A stretch of 64,000 nucleotides of DNA from Musa acuminata AAA Group (Eukaryota; Streptophyta; Magnoliopsida; Zingiberales; Musaceae), in assembly GCF_036884655.1 (NCBI RefSeq), contig NC_088342.1, forward strand, positions 32,035,001 to 32,099,000. The letters are read 5' to 3'. Of this stretch, positions 22,401-32,809 are shown piece after piece. A program made the position numbers and the translations under genes. The notes beneath the pieces are model-generated. The model saw only the letters and a list, made by a program, of their open reading frames with translations. It searched no databases and was not told the DNA's origin. Within the stretch, counting starts at the first letter, position 1. Each line of letters opens with the position of its first letter.

Positions 22401-23329
22401 CAAGTATCCTTCTTGGCTAAATCATAATTATCAGCCACATAATAAAAGTCCGCACAGAGACTGTGTCCCTCCTCAAAGAGAATTCACCTCTCGTTAAATA
22501 CTTCCGACATAGAAGTATTTCTACATATAAAAGAGAAAAAACTTCTATGAGCACCTCGGCCATTGAAGGCACTGCTATTGTGACATAAAATACTACTATG
22601 AGCAGAAACAGTAAATAAGAAACTCATCTCGAGAGGCCATTTGGATTGATATCTTTCTTAAATTTGGGAGACAATATCTCGATCATAAGGATCCATCAAG
22701 TGACAAGTTGATGTTATAGTTGTTAGACTCGTCTTGAGTGGAGATAGCAACATCGCTTGACAAATCTATAAAAGAGAAGCTCTAGCCAAAAGGCACCAAT
22801 TGAATGGGGATCCTATCATTATCTTTAAGGAAAAAGAGGCCTAACACCTTGATCCTCAGCATGATATATCATGCGTTGGGCGTGTCACTCTGGATCATCA
22901 ACATTTTGGAAGTAAATTTTGATCGATATTTGAAGTTTGATCAGCATCATTTATTATGATACTTGGTAGAAGATCAGCCTACCTTAAAAAATATATAACT
23001 AATCTCCTCCTACATGATCACCGGCTTCACTAAAGACTCAATAACACATGTATCCAATCCTTTGATGAATAACCCATACCCCTTTTACAAGAGAGATGGA
23101 TAATAATTGATATGATGGAGACACATATCTACTCTAAGATGCTCAACCATATATACTTCAAAATATATGCATGAGATCCTTTTTGTTGATCCTTATACAA
23201 GCTCAAATCTAAAGTTTAAGGCAATGTATGTCATATTTAAACTCTGCTATAATATACTAAAAAAATAGAAATACATACAAGATGAATCTTCCATGACCTG
23301 TTTGGGCCATACTACTCTGTTGTAATAAT
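22401..23329. other. No recognised gene
   Basis: Possibly degraded gypsy sequence continuing from the gag remnant. A GGTGGTGGTGGTGGTGG microsatellite sits near 23361, just beyond. No domain identified. Confidence 0.35.
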
Positions 23330-24160
23330 CTAAAGCTCTTCATGTCTTTTTGTCATAACGGGTGGTGGTGGTGGTGGTATGATCACACAATAAATTTGTC
23401 ATATCAAAAAATATACATAGACATAATATATTCTGTGTTACTTTAAACAAAACTTTTTCATATGTGATTTGAGTGAGTGAGCGTATAGGAACTCTGTTAT
23501 ATTCTGCTTAAGAATTATAAAACTGAGAGAAATTTGTTAGAACAAGCAATAGAGGCAATATCATTGCTATCTAAGTTTGTTACTTTTTGTTTGTGACAAT
23601 TGCAAATGGACAACATGGCATTCAATTTATCCTCTAAAGAAAAGTAACTTGGTTGTATCTATAAAATAACACCTCTTAAACTTCCCACTCCAATCTTATA
23701 TTCTTACTTTTAATTCATGTTGTAAATAATAACGCATGATTATTAAGCTAATCGAGCAAAACACATGTATAATTTAATTATCAAAAGATTTAATAAAGAA
23801 TTATGTTGCTACAGAGGAATGAGGGAATAGACAATAAACCTTTAATTTTAAAGAGGCATGGGAAAAGCTAAATGTTTTGAGAATTCAAGTAGAACAAAGA
23901 AATTGTTAAACTTGAATGCTGTAAAGTATAAAAAAGATTTGATACTTGAATTTCGTTAAAATTGTTAAAATTTGAATTTTGAAGCTACTTAATCTATATA
24001 TTATAGGGCTAGAGAATTTATGTCAAGAGGTAATTTAGAGACTTTATGGGTTATTGAGTATTAATATATATTATAGGGCTAGGGGTTTGGTTTCATTTAC
24101 AGCCAGGGAACAAAGGAGGAGGAAATATTAGGTAGAATAGAATATACAGAAGATAAGCAG
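23330..24160 (+). pseudogene. Partial copy of At3g49140-like gene intron 9
   Basis: Matches intron 9 of the gene at 46163-63563 in two places: 49990-50216 (GTGAGTG, GAACTTTGTATAT-like, AGAGAAATTTGTTAGAA) and 60700-60960 (GGAACTCTGTTATATYC-like, ACTTGGTTGTATCTATAAAA). The stretch from 23690 matches 60455-60620 (TTATATTCTTA, ATTATTAAGCT). With the exon fragment at 30220 it forms one broken duplicate, split by the Copia element at 24307-29696. No coding exon is visible in this part. Confidence 0.65.
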
Positions 24161-24306
24161 AGGGCAATCATAATAAGCTATGCACTGTGGTTCAACCAAT
24201 TTAGAAATTTGTCAGAATATGACATCCCATTCACTTTTTTTTTTTTTTTTTTTTGTCAAAAGAAAGAATGTATTACAAAATCATCTCTCCTACCATCAAA
24301 AAAACA

Positions 24307-24988
24307 TGTTAATGCGGAATAATCTTTTCCCTCTTTGTGTATCAAAATGGGTTCCTCATCAAAATACCAACTTGATATCAAAATGCTAATATCAATCAGC
24401 ACAGCAAAAACAATAGAGCAATAAATCAATCACACAGTGAGACCAAATCTTTTTAACGTGAAAAACCCAATGTGAGAAAAACCACAGTACCGTAGTCCAC
24501 CTCAAACTTCCACTATCAATAATAATGATAACAGGTTTACAGTAGGTCTTCTCTAGAATAACTAGAGGATCAGAATAACATCAAGATCATAGATCTTGGC
24601 TCAAGGATAGCATATCTTCATCACGTAGGATGGATCTCCTCAAAAGAGAATTCTAGGTCTCACAAAGTAGATATCGCAGGAAAGTATCTTAGAGAGGGTA
24701 AACTGCAGATCAACACCGTTAGGATTGTAGAGTTTGCTGCAAGGATTCTCCACATAAAATTTGGGCCGAAACTGACAACGTTTGGCCACCGATCGTTAAG
24801 CAGAAAAACTCAAAAACCTAACCTTTCTCTCTTTATTTCTCTATCCTCTTTCCTCTGCCCGTCGCAGGCTGCACGCTGCAATCTCACTGTGCGCATACAC
24901 ACACACCCTACACGCTGCCCAATTTTGCCCTTTCTCTCTTAATTACTGAATTGTTGTGTCCAAGCCCACATATGGACCGGACCCAACA
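24307..24988 (-). repeat. 3' LTR of Copia element (left side)
   Basis: Read on the minus strand it begins TGTTGGGTCCGG at 24988 and stops at GCATTAACA, 15 bp short of the CCCAACA end found in the other LTR. It is next to AAAAAAACA in the flank. Confidence 0.88.
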
Positions 24989-25008
24989 ATTCTCCCCCTC
25001 CAGCTCAT
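24989..25008 (-). other. Polypurine tract of Copia element
   Basis: On the minus strand GGAGGGGGAGAAT lies directly before the 3' LTR start. Confidence 0.75.
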
Positions 25009-28000
25009 ATGATGGGTTGTACCAAGCCCGCTCTTCGCCTACATGTTTCAAGCTTCTCTTTAGGCAAAGACTTTGTCAACATATCTGAACCATTATCATT
25101 GGTATGCACCTTTTCCAACTGTAATTCTTTCATCTCAAGCACATCACGAATCCAGTGATATCTCACATCAATATGCTTGGATCTAGAATGGTATGTTGAA
25201 TTCTTGGAGAGGTGAATAGCGCTCTGACTGTCACAGTAAATAGTATATCCTTCCTGTTTCAAGCCCAATTCATGTAGAAATTTTTTTATCCATAAAGCTT
25301 CCTTGCAGGCTTCAGTAACTGCTATGTATTCTGCTTCTGTGGTTGATAGAGCAACACACTTCTGTAACTTAGACTGCCAAGAGACTACTCCTCCTGCAAA
25401 TGTTATCAAGAATCCCGAAGTGGACTTCCTGAAATCAGTATCACCTGCCATGTCTGCATCTGTGTACCCTTCTAACACAGGTTCTTCATCACCAAAACAT
25501 AAACACAACCTGGAAGTACCTCTTAGATATCTTAATATCAATTTCACTGCTGCCCAATGTTCCTTTCCAGGATTTGAGAGAAATCGGCTAATAACTCCAA
25601 CTGCATGAGCTATATCTGGCCTAGTACAAACCATAGCATACATCAAACTGCCTACTGCATATGAGTAAGGCACTCTGGATATTTCTTCTTTTTCTTTCTC
25701 ACTTGTAGGACATTGTTTTGAACTCAGCTTGAAATGACCTGCAAGTGGAGAACAAACTGCTTTGGCTCTACTCATATTGAATCTTTCAAGAACCTTTTCA
25801 ATGTAAGTCTCCTGAGATAGCCAAATCTTCCTTTTCTTCTTATCACGAAGAATCTTCATGCCAAGTATTTGTCTCACCGATCCTAAGTCTTTCATGGCAA
25901 AAGACTTACTTAGCTCTCTTTTAAGCTTTTCAATTTTTCCAACATCATGGCCAACAATCAACATATCATCAACATATAGTAGTAAAATAATAAAATCATC
26001 ATCTGAAAATTTCTTCATAAACACACAATGATCAGATGTGGTTCTATCATACCCTTGGCTCATCATAAAGGAATCAAACTTCTTGTACCACTGTCTAGGT
26101 GCCTGTTTGAGTCCATATAAGCTTTTCCTAACCTTACATACTAGATTTTCTTTTCCCTTGACTTTGAAACCTTCTGGTTGCTCCATGTAAATTTCTTCTT
26201 TTAAGTCACCATGAAGAAATGCTGTTTTTACATCAAGTTGCTCAACTTCTAAATTCAAGCGGGCAACCAAATCAAAAACAACTCGGATAGAGGACATTTT
26301 CACAACCAGAGAAAATATTTCTTCAAAGTCAATACCTTTCTTCTGACTGAATCCTTTCACAACTAGTCGTGCCTTGTATCTTTGTTGTGAGCTATTATTT
26401 TCGGTCTTCAATTTATAAACCCACTTATTCTTGAGAGCTTTCTTCTCTTTCGGTAGCTTTACCAAGTCATAGGTGTGGTTCTCAAGTAAGGATCTCATCT
26501 CTTCTTGCATGGCTTTAACCCACTCACTCTTATTCTCATGTAGAATAGCTTCTTGGTAAGTTTCTGGCTCTCCCCCGTCAGTAAGCATAACATACTCATG
26601 TGGAGGATATCTGGTAGAGGGTTATCGCTCTCTAGTGGATCTTCTCAATGGAATCTCAACTGGTGGTGGACGTGTCTGTTCAGTTGGTTCAGCATCATCA
26701 ACTGTAGGTGTATCATCACTAGTATTCTCACCACAATTTTCTTGTTCATCTCCCCCATGATCATCATGAACTACAGGTGAAGGAACTGGACCCAAACTCC
26801 AAGGAATATAAATAGAGGTTTCTGGCTTCTCAACATTATCACCATCATCAAACAATTGGTCTTCAAGAAACACAACATCTCTGCTTCTAATAATCTTCTT
26901 GTTCACTGGATCCCATAATCTGTACCCAAACTCTTCATGATCATATCCCAAGAAGATACATGCTTTTGCCTTATTATCAAGCTTGGACCTCTCATCTTTG
27001 GGAATATGAACAAATGCTTTACACCCAAAGACTCTCAAATGATTATAAGATATATCTTTTCCTCTCCATACTCTCTCTGGAACATCACCTTGTAGAGGAA
27101 CTGATGGAGAAAGATTTATCAGGTCAATTGTAGTTCTCATAGCCTCCCCCCAAAATGACTTTGGTAACTTGGCGTGGGAAAGCATACACCTAATCCTTTC
27201 TTCAATGGTTCTGTTCATCCTTTCTGCCACACCGTTCTACTGAGAAGGTTTAGGAACTGTTTTCTCAAGCCTGATACCATGGAACCTGCAATAATTCTCA
27301 AAAGGACCCCTGTACTCGCCACCATTATCTGATCGAACACACTTTAGCTTTCTGCCAGTTTCTCTTTCAACATTGACATGAAACTCCTTGAAAACATCGA
27401 GTACCTGGTATTTAGATTTCAAAGCAAAAGCCCAAACTTTTCTAGAATGATCATCAATAAAAGTAATAAAATAAAGAGCACATCCAAGAGTTCTAGTTTG
27501 CATAGTACAAACATTAGTATGAACTAAATCAATAACATCAGATCTTCTAGATGATGGATATGTCTGAAATGCAACTCTATGTGTTTTTCCAACTAAGCAA
27601 TGATCACAAGATTTAAGAGATGTACCTTGCAACTCTGGTAAGAACTGCTTTCTAGCAAGAGTTTAAAGTCCCTTCTTGCTGATATGTCCAAGCCTCTTAT
27701 GCCAAAGATCTATACTTTCACCTTTTCGAATTGCATTAATCTCTCCTTTGTGTAGCTTAGCTTCCATGACATAAAAAGAGTTAATCTTCTTTCCTTTTGC
27801 CACAATTAGAGAACCTTTAGTGAGTTTCCATTTACTTTCACCAAAATAATGTGCAAAGCTCTCATCATCAAGTCTACCTGTAGATATCAAGTTAAGACGA
27901 ATATCTGGAACATGCCTTACATCTTTGAGTATCAATTTGCTCCCAATACTGGTCTCCAAGCAAATATCTCCAATACCCATAATCTTATATGTACCATTGT

Positions 28001-28946
28001 TTCCCATTCTGACATTACCAAAATCACCAGCACTATAAGATCTAAAGAAATCACCATGAGAAGTAACATGAAATGAAGCACCAGAGTCAATTACCCAATT
28101 ACTATCCTGAGCTACAAGGCTAACACAACTTTCATCACAGACAATAATGATATTACCTTCAACAGCAACTGTATTGATCTCTTTCTCATTTTTCTTCATT
28201 TCATTCTGTTCTTGCTTCCAAAACATACACTCTTTCTTCATGTGACCTGGCCTATTACAGTGAAAACATTTGATATCTCTTCTAAACTTGAATCTTCCTC
28301 TATAACCATATGGATTTCTGCTATGACTTCTTCCACGTCTTTCTTGTTTTTCAGTAACAAATGCACCAGAAGAAGATTCACCCTGTTCTTTCCTTCTTGC
28401 ATCTTCATTTAGCAAACTGTCTTTAACCATATCTATGGTTAGAGTCCCCTCTGGCGTGGAGTTACAAATAGTCACCACATACGTTTCCCAACTTTTTGGT
28501 AAAGAGCTGAGAAGTAATAATCCCTGCATCTCATCATCTATATTCATTTTCATAGCAACCAACTTGTTTGCAAGACTCTGAAATAGGCTTATGTGCTCAA
28601 CAATGTTACCACCATCTTTATACTTCAAATTTACAAGCCTTCTGAGGAGAGAAATTCTATTTCCCATTGTCTTTTTCGCAAAGAGATTTTCTAACCTTTG
28701 CCAAACAACATCAGCTCTGGTTTCATCTGAAATATGCTCATGCAAGTTTATATCCATCCATCTTCTAATATAGGCAATAGCTTTTCTATGTTGAACTTCC
28801 CATTCTTCATCGTCCATAATAGAAGGTTTATCTTTAACCTTGATAGGCTTATACAAATCTTTGCAACAGAGCAAATCTTCCATCAGACGCCTCTAAGTGG
28901 AATAATTTGATGAGTTCAATTTAATCATACAATCTGACTGCTCCAT
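25005..28946 (-). pseudogene. Copia gag-pol polyprotein with four nonsense codons
   Basis: Begins with ATG at 28946 (MEQSDCMIKLNSSNYST) and ends at 25005. In order it shows: gag with zinc knuckle CFHCNRPGHMKKEC; protease NWVIDSGASFHVT (D-S-G triad intact); pre-integrase LWHKRLGHISKKGL; integrase core [19 protein letters not shown] and MNRTIEERIRCML; RT with [46 protein letters not shown] and catalytic YVDDMLIVG; RNase H from YTDADMAGDTDFRKSTSGF to MLTKSLP. Stops: TAG for Trp at 28893-28895; TAA for Gln at 27663-27665; TAG for Gln before NGVAERMN (27234-27236); TAA for Gln at 26622-26624. Length and order match intact family members, so it died recently. Confidence 0.92.
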
Positions 28947-28984
28947 TTCAATCACATAAGAAAACTAGCACCAAACAACCTGAA

Positions 28985-28996
28985 GCTCTGATACCA
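28985..28996 (-). other. Primer-binding site of Copia element
   Basis: Minus-strand TGGTATCAGAGC, two bases inside the 5' LTR end (CCCAACA-AG-TGGTATC). It supports placing the LTR border at 28999. Confidence 0.85.
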
Positions 28997-28998
28997 CT

Positions 28999-29696
28999 TG
29001 TTGGGAAGAAACCTGTTAATGCGGAATAATCTTTTCCCTCTTTGTGTATCAAAATGGGTTCCTCATCAAAATACCAACTTGATATCAAAATGCTAATATC
29101 AATCAGCACAGCATAAACAATAGAGCAATAAATCAATCACACAGTGAGACCAAATCTTTTTAATGTGGAAAACCCAATGTGAGAAAAACCACGGTACCGT
29201 AGTCCACCTCAAACTTCCACTATCAATAATAATGATAACATGTTTACAGTAGGTCTTCTCTAGAATAACTAGAGGATCATAATAACATCAAGATCATAGA
29301 TCTTGGCTCAAGGATAGCATATCTTCATCACGTAGGATGGATCTCCTCAAAAGAGAATTCTAGGTCTCACAAAGTGGATATCGCAGGAAAGTATCTTAGA
29401 GAGGGTAAACTGCAGATCAACACCATTAGGATTGTAGAGTTTGCTGCAAGGATTCTCCACATAAAATTTGGGTCGAAACTGACAACATTTGGCCACCGAT
29501 CGTCAAGCAAAAAAACTCAAAAACCTAATCTTTCTCTCTCCTTTGTCCGCCGCAGGCTGCACGTTGCAATCTCACTGTGCGCATACACACACCCTGCACG
29601 CTGCCCAATTTTGTCCTTTCTCTCTTAATTACTGATTTGTTGATTTGGGCTTACGGTCCAAATTGTTCAAGCCCACGTATGGACCGGATCCAACAA
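28999..29696 (-). repeat. 5' LTR of Copia element (right side)
   Basis: On the minus strand it runs from TGTTGGATCCGG at 29696 to TTCTTCCCAACA at 28999, 698 bp. Relative to the left LTR it has single-base changes and two length differences near the 5' end (in the CT-rich patch and in the CGGTCCAAATTG insertion). Confidence 0.88.
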
Positions 29697-30180
29697 GAGT
29701 CTATCCAAAAAAATATAGATACGAGAGCCCAATGGCCCCACCAAAAAAAAAAAACATTCTCCCTATTAATCTTAGTAAATTTTGTATGAACAATTTGTTT
29801 CTCTATAAACATGCAATATTTTGTAGATGAGGGGTCGGTCATCTTCCTTCCTACTCAACAAATGGACCAAACCTTCACCTTCAGCATCACACTCGGTATG
29901 AATTTTCTACACTCCTTCCTTTAGAGCAACAGCTCTTAAGCCTTATAGAATCGCAACTATTATCCAGAAATCTGTAATAAGCAAGCAAGCAAGCAAACGT
30001 GGATAAGCCATTGCTCTTGTCCCTAAGAATGAAGCTAAACCCTTGGGCATGCAAGAATAGTAGTGTTAAACAAAACCATCTGAATTGAACTTGTACCAAA
30101 GCTCCATTTGACAATCAAGCGAGAAAATTGTTCTTTAACTTATCGTGGGAAGGCCACAACTTTAAAGTTTGTGCTCTTAT
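29697..30180. other. Unassigned flank of Copia element
   Basis: Between the Copia 5' LTR and the duplicated exon. It has an A-run and AAGCAAGCAAGCAAGC near 29980. No coding or repeat family recognised. Confidence 0.35.
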
Positions 30181-30219
30181 TTCCATTCCACGGGCACATC
30201 TTACATGTTTTGTATTCAA

Positions 30220-30500
30220 GAGACTGTTGTAATTGGGGTGGACAGTCTTGGTTTCCATTTTAGAATTTGGTCATATGATTTTTCTTATTTAATGACTACT
30301 ATTAATTGTTAGTGATGCTATATATTATTAGAGCTTTAGTATGAAGAGAGACTTTGGAGCAAGACCAATCAGAGTAAGTTGTCTGATTTCCCTGGAGATA
30401 GATGGTCTGGTCATACACGGGTGTTCGCATGTCCGCAAACATTGGAGCTGTGATCAGTGATATGATATATAGTTTTCGGTTTCTCAGAAATAATAAAATT
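30220..30500 (+). pseudogene. Exon 10 fragment of At3g49140-like gene
   Basis: Starts after TTGTATTCAA with GAGACTGTTGTAATTGGGG, coding [11 protein letters not shown] and so matching exon 10 of the intact gene ([16 protein letters not shown]). It then diverges (HFRIW for DLRIC) and lacks the second half of the exon and its donor. Downstream intron sequence again aligns with 62490-62650 (TATTAGAGCTTT, AGCAAGAC, TTGTCTGATTT, GTCTGCAAACATTGG-like). A dead fragment of a partial gene copy. Confidence 0.75.
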
Positions 30501-30619
30501 TTAATTAATCAGCAGAACAAATACAAGTTACCATCGGCTTTTGCAAAAAAGTTTGCTATTGACAATCCCCTTTCCATTCATAACCCTCTAAAAAATTTAA
30601 AAATATAATTTTATTATTT

Positions 30620-31040
30620 ACAATCCCTCAATTATGGAATAATAAAAGATTCAACATTTTATATTTTAAAGTTTTTGATTGTAAATATTTTATTTTAAAT
30701 AAAAATAATACCTCATAAAAATTTCATACAAAATCTCATAAAAATATTTTACTTGAATATTCCTCTGTTTCTCAAGCTTATCGAGTTTTCAATAAAAGAA
30801 CTTTAGTTATTGAGGAATCCATCCATATTATATTTAATGAATTTTTTAAAAAATAATTTTTATGATGATTTGATTTTGATACATTGAATTTGAATGAAAA
30901 TTATCCTGTCTCGAGCAACTTGGATGCATTTACCACTAAAAAACCTATACCAAAAAAATAAAAATATATAGATGCACATCCTAAGGAGCTAATCATTACA
31001 TATCCTTATTTTTGTAATCCCTTATTTCATCCGATGAAAC
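30620..31040 (+). pseudogene. Copia integrase C-terminus and linker remnant
   Basis: Plus-strand translation reads RFNILYFKVFDCKYFILN, one stop, then YSSVSQAYRVFNKRTLVIEE, SIHIIFNEFF, and further on SSNLDAFTTKKP and AHPKELIITYP. These are the blocks after the integrase core of Sirevirus-like Copia elements (YFKVFGCKCFILN, SKAYRVFNKRTLVVEESIHV, HPKELIIG). No LTR or RT remains. Confidence 0.7.
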
Positions 31041-31957
31041 CTTAGTGACAACGATGTCATGAAATCATCAAAGTTGCTCGTTACTCGAAGACAAGAAATA
31101 ACAAAGGAGGAGGAAGAGAGGAAAAAGAAAAACACATTTATTTTATATTCATCAGCAGTCGATCGATGCTCTTGATTATGAGAAAACAAGAAAAAAAAAA
31201 AAAGAGAATAATTATAAGGACATTAATATCTATTTATAGAGGAATATATTATGAATATTAAAGGTTCTTAAAATAGGGTTTTGAATAGCAAAAAGACCGG
31301 TGGGAATAGAAATCACTTTTGCAAAATCAGCTACACAAATTACGACCCAATTATACTGAATTCTCACGACGTTAAAAAACCCTTGAACTGATAAAAAAAA
31401 ATATATATCTCTATATATATACATTCAGTTCCTACGAGGGTCGAACTAGTTCGCTTTCCAGCATTCTCACAACGTTGAGGTTATCGCTTTCTATAATAAT
31501 AGATGTGATTCCCTCCATAATACACATTTGTAGGCATTCCTTTCCCGAGAGCTAACGAACCCCAGAAATGTTGGACGGTTACCGTAGGATAATGAGGTCA
31601 AGATAATGAAAAGGACGCTTAGTGACATACTAAGCGTATATATAGATATAAGAATACAGGTTGATTGAATTGGAAAGGTGTTGAGCGGAAGAAGGGGTGA
31701 AAAGTGAATGGGTCATCCAACCCTTTGAACCTTTGCTTTCATATTACTAAACTATTGACACGACCTTTTTCTTTGAATCTAACAATCAATTCAATGGGAC
31801 AATGCTAACCAAGACCTTTAACTAAGAACTTCCAAAGCCCTCCTAAACCAATGTTTTGATCTTTTGTAATCCAGCTTAGAATTATTAAATGACCCTGCAT
31901 TTGTAGCTTGGGAGAATGGCTAAAATTCGATCCAAAACTCATCACCTACATCATATC
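31041..31957. other. No recognised gene
   Basis: AT-rich with A-runs (31190) and a TATATATATAC run (31410). A CACTTAGTGACATACTAAGCG-like imperfect palindrome lies near 31610. Nothing assignable. Confidence 0.35.
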
Positions 31958-31965
31958 GTACAGAC
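31958..31965. repeat. hAT target-site duplication, left
   Basis: GTACAGAC, identical to 36872-36879 on the other side of the hAT element. Eight base pairs is the hallmark length for hAT insertions. Confidence 0.85.
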
Positions 31966-32809
31966 TAAAGATCGAAATATCATATCATACTAGTGTTTTG
32001 AGGTTGGCTCGGTATGATATAGTACCATGTACCAAGCGATATGTTAGGGTGTACCGAAGATACACCTAATTTAGGTATAAAACCATTTGAAAATATCTAA
32101 AAATAAAAAAAATATAGGATTTTTAAATTAGAAACAAATATAGTAATAGTATAAGTTTAGCAAAATCAATATAAATTAAGTAAAAATAGTATCACATTTT
32201 TTTTTGGGCTTTGAAGAATATCTTATGCAAGGTTTGTATTTCAGTCCATTACAGATTGTCATTATATAAATACTGATATATCTATAAAAAAATCATTTGA
32301 ATTGTTAGACTATTTTGTTATAATATAAACTCTAAAATTTAAATAAATTAAATAATCACATATGTAGATATACCTGATTACTGATTCTACCACCAAAATG
32401 AACGACGGGCCTTCATGAGTGGTGGATCGGGGTCCTCGATCCTATACATCTGCATATCAATATGATATGTTTGTTTGACTCATTTATGAAATTAATCCCA
32501 TGACATAGTGTATTGATACACCATATGTCATTGATGCATCAATGTAGTACTGATCGTAGGTTGATTGTCATTAATCACATTTGTCCGAGACAACTCTTGA
32601 GGTATATATTGGTGAATGTCAGAGCTTCTACTTTCGCTACTGATCTGCTGCTCTGTATCATACTATTGCTCAGAGAAGGATTACCAACTATCACCGTACT
32701 ATTGTTGCTCGTATGATTCTCCATAATATAATGGCTGTGAATACGATGAGCTTCTTTCTGTGTCTACATCATGTAAGCTCTATTGTATCTGCTCAAATTC
32801 ATCCACTAC

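Larger units (their letters stand above)
24307..29696 (-). mobile_element. Near-complete Copia element inside the gene duplicate
   Basis: A 5390-bp minus-strand element with LTRs of 682 and 698 bp, Met-tRNA primer site, full gag-protease-integrase-RT-RNase H order and polypurine tract. The 5' LTR has 7-bp inverted ends TGTTGGG/CCCAACA. The 3' LTR (left) lacks the final 15 bp, so the insertion end is damaged and no target duplication is visible. The polyprotein is interrupted by four nonsense codons and no frameshift. The two LTRs differ at about a dozen positions by eye plus two length changes. Sequence likeness suggests the Tork/Tnt1 branch (inference). Confidence 0.9.

Noticed and set aside
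24230..24306. T-run followed by GTCAAAAGAAAGAATGTATT as a LINE or SINE 3' tail
   Set aside because: No LINE coding sequence, SINE promoter boxes or target duplication could be found.
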